Below are positions 46,001 to 55,194 of a stretch of 64,000 nucleotides of DNA, in pieces; the first letter of the stretch is position 1, and every line of letters begins with the position of its first letter. Origin of the DNA: Trichuris trichiura. Taxonomy: Eukaryota; Nematoda; Enoplea; Trichinellida; Trichuridae. The stretch lies in contig JBAJFE010000001.1 of assembly GCA_037903355.1 (NCBI GenBank), positions 620,001-684,000 on the forward strand. The letters are read 5' to 3'. Both the position numbers and the translations under genes were made by a program. The notes under the pieces were generated by a model. It saw only the letters and a list, made by a program, of their open reading frames with translations, had not been told where the DNA came from and did no database searches.

Positions 46001-48308
46001 AAAGTAAAGCTAAAATACTAGTATTAATAGTAGTCTTGCATCGTTTACTGCAGGGGTGGGGAACGTCCGGCCCGCGAGACCATTTTCCGTCCACGCGCTG
46101 GGGAAACCCCGCATGGATGCGAGATTCAGTGAAATGTGATTGTGGGAGGTCATTTTTCATAACGCGATAAACGTATTGTATGTGAATCCTAGTAAAAAGA
46201 TAAATCTTGCGTAACAAGCAGGGAGTGTCATACTGGCTCAGATGACTGCGTTGCTGACAGCTCTCTGTCGACAAGCCGACATTGTTAATCCTCGGTGACA
46301 AGCAGTAGGCGCAACTACAGTGTGTGTGCGCGCGTAAGTAGTGTGGACCATTGCTTTGTTCGAGATAACGACTGTCCAGCTTGCTAGAGCACTTCTGCTT
46401 TTTTTGCTTTCAGTAGTCACTGGCATCGTTCTCGTCGGTTTGCACCGGCTGCTTGTCCTTTACGTTTTCGAAGTACAAAAAGGTTATTTCGTTCTCTGTA
46501 GTTGCGCTTATGTTCTTGACAACTGGGTTGCAGAATTGTCTCAAAATTCTGCCTTTTATCTCAGAGTTGCCTCACCAAGGAAAAGCAGTTCTAAGCATCT
46601 TATTAGGGGTGAGTTAATAAACATACGTGCAAATAAAGCAGACTGTTTTTCGTTTAAGTATGCTATACGGCCCGCGGCACCAAAAGGGTTCCCCCCTGGT
46701 TTACTGGCAGAATAAGGACGACGAATCAACTGCATCCCGAAGCTCCGTCATTCTTCATAGTAAATAAAACAGGGCAAATGTGCTCAAACGTAGTTTAGAA
46801 TGAAGATTCGTACACCCGTTACATGGCATCCTCTAATTGCTTGCATTGAAAACTGTCATATTCTTAAAAATTGCATGTGAACATAAACATTCTATCTTTT
46901 AACTAACACTAGGGTAATGTGTACATATGTAATATGTACTGTTAAGCTACCTTTAAAAATGTCAAGCGTTCTAAGTCATCTGAGATAACTGGCACAGGCG
47001 CTGGTGTCCCATGAACAATACTATAGCTCTGCTGTCAGTCAACTTGGTAAGTTAAGGTAGCCGTAACTCCTTTTCACCTAAGCATCTCCGTTTTAACACC
47101 AGTGAGCATGTGCCGAAGGGATTGGTGGAATCAAAGTAAAAACTAGTAAAACCTTTTCTCAAAGTTGGTTTTACTTTAAATTGGTTAAAGTGATCAAATC
47201 GGTTTTTCGTTTTTCTAATGGAAGCTAATGCCGTTTAATGACACTTTCTATCCTTAATTTGAAACGTAATCCAGTTCAGCGATCACCTGTTACACGCTTT
47301 ACTGGATACTGCTGTACAACTTAAACTAGCTGTTATGTGGATGGTTAGCATGAGAAAGCACGAGTTAAGCTATACCCTAACTAACATTTGTGCCTACTGA
47401 AAAGTCAGTTAATTATCCTTCGTTCAAACCAATAAATCACTATCGACTGATTGATTTGCAAACAAAATTTGTTTAAAAATGGAACATTTTAATCTAATTC
47501 TTGCTGGTTGTTACCACTTGCGTTAAAATTCTGCAGCGTCGATGAAAAGGACAGAAACTAGTTACTGACTAAAGTTAAGCAAAAATCAGATTAGCATGCG
47601 TTGGAACTCACTTTAACGAATCAGACCCATTGATATTGACAAAAAAACCAATGATTGTTAGCAGAATGCACAAATTGACTAACGCTATTGTGGGTAAAGC
47701 GAACTTGTTGACCACGCTGACACCAGACACCACGATGCAAGATATAACAGCCAGAAGCAACGAGGCAAATAAACGATAGCAGTGGTAAATGTCGTCAAAA
47801 ATTTTTGCTTGAGGAACAGCGTATAACTGGAAAAGTAGTTGTAATAATCTAGATGGTTTCCGCGACAACCTACTAGAAATATCTCTGCCGAACCTGTAGA
47901 AGCAAGTACATATTTTTATGCCTGTAGCTGACAATTCACTTACCTAAAATGTACATTGAAGCAGCAATTGTCGATGCCAAATAGAATAAAATTCCAACAG
48001 CGCCACCGAGTTCTGGGCCCAGGTTACGAGAAATCATGTAATATGGGCCTCCAGCAGGTACCATTCCATTTGTTGCTATCGCGCTGAGAGAGATCGAAGT
48101 AGTGAAAGTCTGAAACAGCGATCGATTAAAGGCAGTTCAATATTGCACCTCTGGTTTATACCACTAGACAGCAGATTAGTGTAATGAGGAAAGCTTCGAG
48201 CAAGCCAGCTGTGCCGACCATCCAAGCAAGACGAATAAAAAATAGCACACCAAAGATATTTTGCACGCATGGCATAAAGACGCCAACAAAGGTGCCCATC
48301 CTTACCGG
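35447..48308 (-). CDS. kcc: Potassium-chloride cotransporter (SLC12/KCC family), N-terminus not found
   Basis: Electroneutral K+-Cl- symporter of the plasma membrane. Exons: 48308-48162, 48109-47944, 47893-47874 (20 nt), 47826-47612, 44694-44477, 44424-44257, 44118-44020, 43973-43797, 43736-43553, 43511-43413, 43360-43241, 43185-43081, 43030-42939, 42889-42810, 42745-42657, 42601-42473, 42424-42361, 42311-42093, 42032-41931, 35941-35840, 35782-35596, 35538-35447. All phases close: 957 residues. Family signatures: [19 protein letters not shown] (TM1), [20 protein letters not shown], a glycosylated loop (NAT, NVS, NNT, NLS sites), [73 protein letters not shown], and the KCC-type end REVVTIFS. 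Usual family length is near 1,050-1,100, so roughly 100 N-terminal residues are missing. Introns are 41-138 nt except two (2.9 and 6.0 kb) loaded with transposons. The least certain exon is 35941-35840, whose residues match no close family block. Confidence 0.93.
36986..37031. repeat. (TA)n microsatellite
   Basis: About 20 TA units inside the large KCC intron, next to a Penelope unit. Confidence 0.95.
37040..37511 (+). mobile_element. Penelope pLTR unit (copy K) in a KCC intron
   Basis: An antisense arm (TCTTCTACGGCTTTTCCCG), a sense degenerate hammerhead at 37144-37180 (CUGACGA at 37147, GAAA, GCU, stem I UCA/UGA), then sense-arm sequence with an internal partial duplication (37184-37320 and 37330-37500) sharing GATATCTGTAC, GGCTCATCCATCCG and CCTTACAACCATGAAA. 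Ends with [13 protein letters not shown] at an ATATAT target. A short inverted copy of the end follows at 37511-37555. Confidence 0.7.
37560..37842 (+). pseudogene. Unidentified coding-like remnant in a KCC intron
   Basis: A plus-strand frame reads [20 protein letters not shown] then [10 protein letters not shown]. With one frameshift near 37684 it continues through [18 protein letters not shown] and [21 protein letters not shown] to a stop at 37834. Composition looks like real protein rather than chance, but I do not recognise the family. It could be a retrocopy or a captured exon. Confidence 0.3.
37970..40264 (-). mobile_element. Tigger/pogo transposon (copy 1) in a KCC intron
   Basis: Inverted ends CAGTTGAACCTCCGTAAATT (left) and, reversed from the right, CAGTGGAAGTTCCAAAGTTG, each flanked by TA (37968-37969 and 40265-40266), the target duplication of this superfamily. 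2295 bp, same transcriptional strand as KCC. Contains the transposase remnant listed next. Confidence 0.88.
38164..39774 (-). pseudogene. Tigger/pogo transposase, broken
   Basis: DDE transposase with a CENP-B-type DNA-binding region. From the N-terminus: helix-turn-helix [13 protein letters not shown]...[13 protein letters not shown] (39774-39560), a CENP-B linker remnant in other frames (39540-39320), and the catalytic domain [14 protein letters not shown]...[18 protein letters not shown]...[19 protein letters not shown] (39313-39035), where the usual NADE is changed to NASK. A degraded DDE core follows to 38880. The C-terminal acidic tail has [19 protein letters not shown] and ends QTKIDTFF, a PCNA-binding (PIP) box as known from pogo-type transposases. 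Loss of the catalytic acid and several stops make it inactive. Confidence 0.85.
40396..40438 (+). ncRNA. Hammerhead ribozyme motif (HHR 9), best stem I
   Basis: 5-bp stem I UUACG (40396-40400) with CGUAA (40434-40438), core CUGAUGA 40401-40407, extra C, stem II GGGUC 40409-40413 with GACCC 40421-40425, GAAA 40426-40429, palindrome AGCU, H17 = U at 40433. Every core position is intact. It sits in the large KCC intron, antisense to the gene, with only short pLTR sequence after it. Confidence 0.75.
40560..41640 (+). mobile_element. mariner transposon, transposase nearly intact
   Basis: Tc1/mariner element antisense to KCC in its last large intron. N-terminal helix-turn-helix region at 40640-40850 ([22 protein letters not shown], then [17 protein letters not shown]). 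One frameshift lies near 40970. The catalytic domain follows with [11 protein letters not shown] (Asp codon at 40984), [11 protein letters not shown] (Asp codon 41266) and DPSDFFLF (Asp codon 41371). The last two Asp are 35 residues apart, the DD34D mariner spacing. A TAG at 41347 replaces the Tyr of the usual HPPYSPDL. The frame ends at about 41560. Inverted ends were not clearly defined. Confidence 0.85.
45783..45820 (-). ncRNA. Hammerhead ribozyme motif (HHR 10), GAAA altered
   Basis: CUGAUGA, stem II GGGUC/GACCC, AAAA in place of GAAA, AGCU, H17 = C, stem I CCG/CGG. Confidence 0.6.
45834..45871 (+). ncRNA. Hammerhead ribozyme motif (HHR 11)
   Basis: CUGAUGA at 45837-45843, stem II AGGUC/GACCC (outer mismatch), GAAA, AGCU, H17 = C, stem I CCG/CGG. 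Confidence 0.65.
46051..46698 (+). mobile_element. Non-autonomous hAT element, 648 bp, in a KCC intron
   Basis: Starts CAGGGGTGGGGAACGTCCGG and ends GGTTCCCCCCTG (imperfect inverted ends), with a perfect 8-bp duplication GTTTACTG at 46043-46050 and 46699-46706. The CAGGGGTGGG...GGCCCGC terminus is a classic hAT end. The 124-codon plus frame inside is probably not a functional gene. Confidence 0.9.
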
Positions 48309-48499
48309 CTGTAAAGTTAGAGCTGAGAAGACAATGAATCTTTACCCCTTTAATGCTCATTTAGTTACTTCACTTGTTTCATAGTTGATCTTCTGGTTAA
48401 CGGGTTTGGCCTGTTTGATGTATCTGTAAGTGAACTTCAAAGTGCCCGACCAACGAATAGATGAGCAAATTGTAAGAGAAAATACAGAACAATTTCTAT

Positions 48500-48540
48500 A
48501 CCGTACGTTTCGGAACTGCTCTTGTTCCGTCGTCAGCAGT
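48500..48540 (-). ncRNA. Hammerhead ribozyme motif (HHR 12), subfamily 3, intact
   Basis: Minus strand: stem I ACUG/CGGU, core CUGACGA, extra C, stem II GGAAC/GUUCC, GAAA, palindrome ACGU, H17 = A. All core residues conserved with a stem II unlike the other subfamilies. Confidence 0.75.
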
Positions 48541-48883
48541 GTGAGAGAGAAGGTGCTTATTCGGTAAGGGGGGTAAATAGCACATGGGAGCAATGGGTGT
48601 TTGATTAGTTGGGTAGGGTGCAGCATTGTAATTTATTAATCAGCGTAGCCCATAAATAATTATTTGCCGCGAGACCCTGTTACACCTAAATCGTATTAAG
48701 GAGGCTCTCTACATCCAGAGCAACTCCACTATTAATCGCGACAATGGTGTGGCGGTTAGTGAAGTATGGGCTGCGCTGATTAATAAATTCCAATGCTGCA
48801 CCCTACTCAAGTAATCGAACACCCATTGTTCCCATGTGCTATGCTATATAACCTCTTTACCGAATAAACACCTTCTCCCTCAC

Positions 48884-48924
48884 ACTGCTGACGACGGAAC
48901 AAGAGCAGTTCCAAAACGTACGGT
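48884..48924 (+). ncRNA. Hammerhead motif (HHR 13), GAAA altered
   Basis: Core CUGACGA 48888-48894, stem II GGAAC/GUUCC, AAAA for GAAA, ACGU, CGGU. Confidence 0.6.
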
Positions 48925-49086
48925 ATAGAAATTGTTCTGTATTTTTTCTTACAATTTGCTCATCCATTCGTTGGCAGGGCACTTTGAAGTTTGCTTACAG
49001 ATACATCAAATAGGCCAAACCCGTGAATCAGAAGATCAACTATGAAACAACCTAAGCCTGTTAAAAGACATTCCATCTTTCGAAAT

Positions 49087-52000
49087 ATTTCACTTGTTGA
49101 TGATAAGATAATGAAAGAGTTGCAACAGATGTACTTTGGTCGCTTCATTCCTTTCTTCCGTCTCAGCACTGCCAAGGGGCATAGGACTGTACAAGGACAG
49201 ACGACGTATGAATTGAGAAACTTTGATTCCGGGGGGGAGACCGTCTTCCTGAAAGGCAATCCTTAGTAGTAACAAAACTGAGGTTTTGGAAACAGTTTAG
49301 TTCGCACCTCAGTGAAAGAAAGACTTGTTCGTCTCGTTCCTTCTTCATCATTTCTTCCTTCTTCATTCAAAAGAATTTGTGTCGTATATCCTTCAACAAA
49401 CCGTACTTTCATATTGCTATTGCGACGGAAACGAAGGAAAGCTATTCATTTCGACAGCATTGTGGCAGTGCAATAAGCTGTGAAGGGAAAACACAAGACA
49501 AAATTGATGTCACTGTTGCGTTACGAAAACTTAACGCAGAACGTTTGATCAATTTAACGGTCCTGTTAGTGGCAGCGCCGCTCATGTCGCATAGAGAACA
49601 CAAACTCACCAACTGCATCTTAATCAAAACCTCGTGATGCGAAAAATAGCATTGAACGATGTGCACCATAGGAAGGAACAGAGAATATCTCACGGTTTTT
49701 TCACTTCATTAATTTTACTTGCTGCTCACGGCATATTTGTATTGAAAGTTAATACCATGGGCCTTTTCTTCCTCCGTCACTTTATTAAGAATATGATGAA
49801 ATTGGGGGGGGGGCATGAAATGACGAGGAATGGGCTTGTCAATAATGTGTCCTACTTTATTTTAAATGGAACGAGGGTCCAAGACTGAATGAAATGTCTA
49901 TTTTACGCAATCTTGAAGGTACAACGAAGCGCATATTTTAAGTAACTGAAATAATTAGAATGGACTGAAAGTGGCCATAGCTAGTCACGTCAAAGAATTC
50001 GGCTTTGATGTCTGCATCTGAGGTCATATGCCTTTCGCTTTGAATCCACAGAAAGTTTCAAAATATTCCGTACTTAAAACTGCATTCTGACAATGAATAT
50101 TTGCCCTTACGGCCCGGGAAAAGCATGGTCACTAGATTCTTTTAGAAAAAATTACGACTTGCGAGAATATCTCAGCTTTGTATGAAGGAGCAAATTGGAT
50201 AAGCTGTTTGCTGATGCACAACCTAAGTGCGGAAGCTCAACCCGTGGAAACGTTTTATTTTGCGAAGCTTTCAGAAAGCCAGCCACTACAGGTCCCCCGC
50301 TCTGCCATTCTTCTTGGGCTGAAGATGTGTGCACAATTTTTCTAATAGCTCTGCAAAATAAAGGTTTTCACGGGTCGAACTTCACTACTTAGATTATGCA
50401 TTTACGAGTGCCCATTAGGAAGAGTTTCATTTTCAAAACAATGAACTGCTTGTTCGCACGATTGGTTCTTAAGTTTGTATTGCTCATTCCCGCTGAGTGA
50501 TTCCCATCTGATGAAGATAAATTTACAAGATCAAATCGTTTTGAAGAAAGCATCGTTCACGGGGTGTCCCTGCTGGCTGCTGTTCGATTTCGACGTTCAT
50601 GACAGGGCAACAGCTGCTGAAGCGTAAGGAATCCTAGCGTCTAGAACTGGTTAGATTTTGTTTGGCGCCAGTAACAACTAAGAGCTCAACAAGAGGAAAG
50701 GGGCGTCTTAAACATTGGCTCGTACGAGAAAGATATGTCAACTTTTCAGGCTTTCTAGTAGTTCTGGCCACCCACATTTTCTAAAAAACAGTCCCATCCG
50801 AAATTTTCTAGCGTTACCGTGGTAAAATAAATGAGGAGTTAAAAAGCAGGAAATAGCTACGACGATAAACGTGATGTGCTCAAACATTTGCTATTATCAC
50901 GCAACAGCGATAGGGACTTCTCAAATGTTATTGATTAAGTATTTGGTAAATGACAATCAGTGGTTCTTTAGTATTCGCATGCAATATGCTGAAAAACAAC
51001 CTATAACACGTAAGCTTTGCTGGGACAGTTAAAGGCAGCACGCAGTCGACTACTTCCATATGTTGTCATTATAGCTTACACCGCTTTCCAAAAACATTCT
51101 GGAGCAGCAAAACTCCATGCCTGGTTAAGCGGAAGTTACTTGAACTTACCCTCCATTTTTTCCTGTGATGGAATTTCACTGCACGTAGCGTTATAAAATC
51201 AATAATGGGTGTTCCAGGGTGACTGTAATATATGACGCTGCGCACTTGACGTAACTGCGCAACAAGCCTGTGTTTCAAACTGTGAGGAAAACGCTAGACG
51301 AACCTGTTCTTGCAGTGGCTTTTCTTCACATTTTCTTAGCAATGCAGCAGAAGTGCATCTGTTTGAGAGTCTGAATGGCTGTTTGATAAAGAATTCGACT
51401 GATAGGGTCAATGTCAGTGAAACTCCTATAACTCGCCTTTCTGAAAACCATTCGCTAATGAGTCTTATTAGCGGTAATGCATCAATGATTATTGTGAGTT
51501 CCCATAAACAAGATTGCACGCCATCCAATCACAATGTTTCTATTTCCGTTATAGTCTAAGATTTCTAGTTTTGAAGCAGTGAGCCCAGAGTCATTCCTCA
51601 GTCTAGCGATTGCGTTGACTGAACATTCCCTTGCCAATTAGTCCCATTCAAAGTCAATAAACGACTGTGAAAAGAAGTTGGCAATTGAAATAGAATTGTT
51701 ACTTTTTATTTCCAACAAATTACATTAATTCGCTGCAAAACCTAATTCATAAAGTTGGCTATCAAAACCCAGGCTCATAGAAATGACAATCTGGCGGATT
51801 GCGGGCACCATGAGTGCTCAGACGCCTGGTTTCCGTAGCACCCGAAGAGGTTGCGAACTAAAACAGAAAGAAACCATTCTCATGGCCAATCAGAAGGGAG
51901 CATGCTATTTCTGTTCACTAGAGATTACATTAACCAGATCAGTTCCCCGTTAAGAGTCAACGCAGGTAATTCACTTTAGCATTCACATTAGACTTCTTTT

Positions 52001-53896
52001 CGTAATTTCATGTGCCCTTACAGTTAATTACAACTGAAGCTATTTACGAAAACGTCAAAGTCTGAGACTCTTCCTACTTTCCGGGAACTTATTGCTTCCG
52101 TAAAGACGACATATAAGCAGCAATGAGAGTGTTGTTGAAGCCTGTTGAGCAGCAGGCAGTAATGCCCTACGCATGTCAACGCTTTAATGATCATGGCTTC
52201 AGCGTAAGGGAATAAATGCTAAAAGAATTTCTTGGTCAACTGTTCACTTTGTAGTCAAGCCTAAAACGAAGATTTGCTAGATTTCAATCGGACGTCTCTG
52301 CATGCGTGCCTGCTTCAGCACGCTGGAAGTGCCTAAATTTTAGCTTATCTTCTGATGTCGGCCAGTAGAATTTCTTTCCCAACGAACTAAAATGACCGCG
52401 CCCGATATATCTGTTCACATTCATAGTCTATTCAATTTTGATTTCCACCTCATTAACCTTCAAACCAAAAGTAAGCACGTACATAACAAGTGCTACTATG
52501 GTGACATTACGCTATCCTGCAAAGTTTCAAAGAAGCTTGTTTCCATGCATATAATAGTTTGCTTAAATTAGTCTATTCGCGGAAGTGATTTAGCAGAGTA
52601 GTCAGAAAACACGCATTCATTAATCAAATCGTCTTTCTCTTGGAGGGCAGAGTTCAATGGTATGCATGCTGATTCACACTATATGCCAGTTTGGACCAAG
52701 TATAAATATCTCATGAGCATCTTTTGAGAATGAGAAGAGTCATGATTCCCTCTACTTAGTTATAACCTGATATCACTGCCGAATGGAGTTAATAGTTCGT
52801 CAATTTTGTTTATATTGAGTTTCCGCTTGAAACAGCTTGTTCTCATTTCTAAACAGCGTCTATAAGTATTCGATAGGCGCTAACCGACAGCTAAACGGTC
52901 ATTTGTTAGCAAAGCAAAGATACTGTTCGTTGAACTTTTGTTGCTGTAAGAATTTCGGAACTGAGATGCACATTTCTGAACATTATATGTGCTCTCAGAT
53001 GAGCATAATATCTTTAAGTGTTTACTAACTTATCTAAGACTCTATCCATTTAACGACCATTAATTTGTTTTCATCATGTAAAGCGATTTGCTATCGTACT
53101 GCCACTGATGACAGAAAAAACATCTCTCATAGCTATGGCTTTAAAAGGCTTCAATAAACGACTTTGCCCTGCACGAGTACTACGAAGACAATAGATTTTA
53201 CAGACAAGAACAAATCATCAATGGAACGCATCTAAGACTAGATTTATATCTGTTTTCACCATCTGCATGCTGCCTTTCTATAGCGAATTACATTAACCAC
53301 AAACCAGTGTCATTTAGATTAGAATGAAATTAATTTAGACGTAAAGTGTCTTGTGATGGCTGCGTCAGTTATCATCTTCGAACATATTGCACCTCGTTTG
53401 ACCTATTTTACCTGTCGTCAAGAAACACTGATTTTTCAGGATGCAGCTTGTCTGAACGACAGGATAAGCTGCATCGCAAAAGCCCTAACACTCTTGGCAG
53501 CAGGGCAAACGTAACGCAGGGTGTTAGAAAATTTAATGAAAAGCTTAGACATTCCTCCAAAACGAAGATGGATAACTAATTTCTGCAGCCAGACTAGCAA
53601 ACAAAAATTAAGCTTCATGACACACCAATTAGAAGCATTCACTCTGGCAGTTTGCCAATACCATTAATGCTCAGAGCATCTAGAACATTGCACCTGGTAC
53701 ACGTGCCTACGCGCCTGTTTTGCTGAAATAGCGCCTTTCATCATAAAAAGATTAATAAATAAGTTGGACAGCTTTCATGACCAAGATCGCTCTCTGTCTT
53801 CAAATGAGGTGAGCAGATGACGCGTTTTTGGTCCAGCTAAGTAGATTCTCACTGTGAAGCAGTCATAAATAACGTTAATATTAATAAAACTATCTT
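49087..53896. other. Unassigned DNA upstream of the visible KCC exons
   Basis: No domain-bearing frame found on either strand. Missing N-terminal KCC exons could be here but are too short for me to identify. The frames at 49377-49637, 49634-49888 and 51199-51528 have no recognisable motif. Confidence 0.4.
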
Positions 53897-53954
53897 TCAT
53901 GTCGAGTTTCTTTTAAGGAAAGTTTGTCCCGTTGACAATATTTTTATTATTATT

Positions 53955-53992
53955 CCGGAGCTTTCGGGTCAAACGAGACCCGTCTTCAGCGG
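53955..53992 (-). ncRNA. Hammerhead ribozyme motif (HHR 14)
   Basis: CCG, CUGAAGA, C, GGGUC/GACCC, GAAA, AGCU, H17 = C, CGG; complete consensus. Confidence 0.72.
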
Positions 53993-54077
53993 TATTAATA
54001 TAAAGCAATGAAGTAACGAAAATTCACGGTGTTCAGAACACCGTGAATTTTCGTTACTTCATTGCTTTATATTAATA

Positions 54078-54115
54078 CCGCTGAAGACGGGTCTCGTTTG
54101 ACCCGAAAGCTCCGG
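54078..54115 (+). ncRNA. Hammerhead ribozyme motif (HHR 15)
   Basis: Inverted partner of HHR 14, core CUGAAGA at 54081-54087; complete consensus. Confidence 0.72.
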
Positions 54116-54637
54116 AATAATAATAAAAATATTGTCAACGGGACAAACTTTCCGTAAAAGAAACTCGACATGAAGACAAAGCTCATGCCATTTAAGCATG
54201 AAAAAACGCAAACGCCATAGGTCATCACCGCTAACGTATCAGACAGGAAATCTACCAATTATAAAATAGGAAAACCTAGAAACTGAAAACAACCTTGATC
54301 TTCATTTTTTGTCATGCCCAGGAACATATTAATATGAACAGCGCAACTGAATTCTTTTAACCACGGCGTCCTAATAGAAAATCAATTGCAACGATTCTGC
54401 GGCATCTTGTTTTCCATTCTACTGGCTTTATCCCAATAGAGCGGCTGCCAGTCAGACCTACTTGAAAGGACTGCCGTGAAAATTTTCCAGTAATGGCTTA
54501 TTGCTGAAAGTGGCAGCGCACCCCTAATAAATCGATTGCTAAGAGCCTTATCGCTCCGATTGCGTTGAGCAGTACGGCATGATCAAATTAAGAATTCAAA
54601 TTTCTTGTGAGCATGGAAGGGATGAGAACATGTGATT

Positions 54638-55179
54638 AGAAGAGATGTACATGGATTTTTCCCGTTTTGCATTTGCCCATAAAACGAGTCAAAAAAGTGA
54701 AAAAGCTTTAATGTCGTTCAAGGGCATAAAAACCAAACAAAATTCTGGCGAAGCTTTCGGCTCAATCTTGAGCCGTCATCAGCGCACGCAGGAGTTGCCC
54801 TCCCACCAAGTTTTTCCTCAGGAGTAGCTCCTCCACCTTTCCGAGTCGTGTGCGTGCCTGTCTAGTCGAACCTTGACCTGTCGAGGCTATACACACACGG
54901 CTGGATCAGCTTCGGAGCAACTTCCTTACAGGCTGTCCTCGGCGGAGGCACAACGCGCAATAGGATGGTCAGTCAATGTTAGGTGAGTCGTCCTGCCAGA
55001 ATAGGTCAAGATTGAGCCGAAAGCTTCGCCAAACTTTTGTTTGGTTCTTATGCCCCTGAACGACATTAAAGCTTTTTCAATTTTTTGACTCGTTTTATGG
55101 GCAAATGCAAAACGGGAAAAATCCATGTACATCTCTTCTATGACAACCAAACCCGTTACAGACCACACACCTGTATACC
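54638..55179 (+). mobile_element. Inverted Penelope pLTR unit (copy P)
   Basis: 542 bp between perfect 15-bp duplications TGAGAACATGTGATT (54623-54637 and 55180-55194). Inverted arms share GTACATGGATTTTTCCCG, AAAACGAGTCAAA and GGCGAAGCTTTCGGCTCAAT. The sense arm ends with an ATG frame related to the M-K-x-PV pattern (MTTKPVTDHTPVY). Same subfamily as the outer unit at 34087. Confidence 0.82.
54748..54785 (-). ncRNA. Hammerhead ribozyme motif (HHR 16), subfamily 2, intact
   Basis: Minus strand: stem I GCG/CGC, core CUGAUGA, extra C, stem II GGCUC/GAGCC, GAAA, AGCU, H17 = U. Both stems differ from subfamily 1 but stay complementary. The sense partner at 55010 keeps only the 3' half. Confidence 0.75.
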
Positions 55180-55194
55180 TGAGAACATGTGATT

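Larger units (their letters stand above)
48380..49086 (+). mobile_element. Full-length inverted Penelope pLTR pair (copy N)
   Basis: An antisense arm (48380-48640) and a sense arm (48740-49086) with hammerheads at 48500-48540 (minus) and 48884-48924 (plus). A possible 10-bp duplication TTCACTTGTT lies at each edge (about 48371 and 49088). Upstream of the sense ribozyme is a promoter-like stretch with CTATATAA at 48843-48850. After the ribozyme come GCTCATCCATTCGTTGG, ATCAACTATG and the frame MKQPKPVKRHSIFR. It sits immediately upstream of the first visible KCC exon. Confidence 0.78.
53897..54173. mobile_element. 277-bp near-perfect palindrome with two hammerhead motifs (copy O)
   Basis: Arms of 138 bp pair almost perfectly around a single central base (54035; GGTGTTC A GAACACC). 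Each arm carries an intact hammerhead motif. The right end runs into GACATGAAGAC, in the position of the ATG of other copies. No target duplication identified. Confidence 0.85.

Noticed and set aside
46341..46715. 124-codon plus-strand frame as a membrane protein gene
   Set aside because: It lies almost wholly inside a 648-bp non-autonomous hAT element with exact duplication, so the hydrophobic stretch is chance or degraded transposon sequence.
48076..48360. 94-codon minus-strand frame as a separate gene
   Set aside because: It is a shadow frame over the first two visible KCC exons and the intron between them; the correct frame matches the KCC transmembrane region.
49634..49888. 84-codon plus frame with a hydrophobic start as a secreted protein
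   Set aside because: No family match and no flanking gene structure; a signal-like start alone is not enough.
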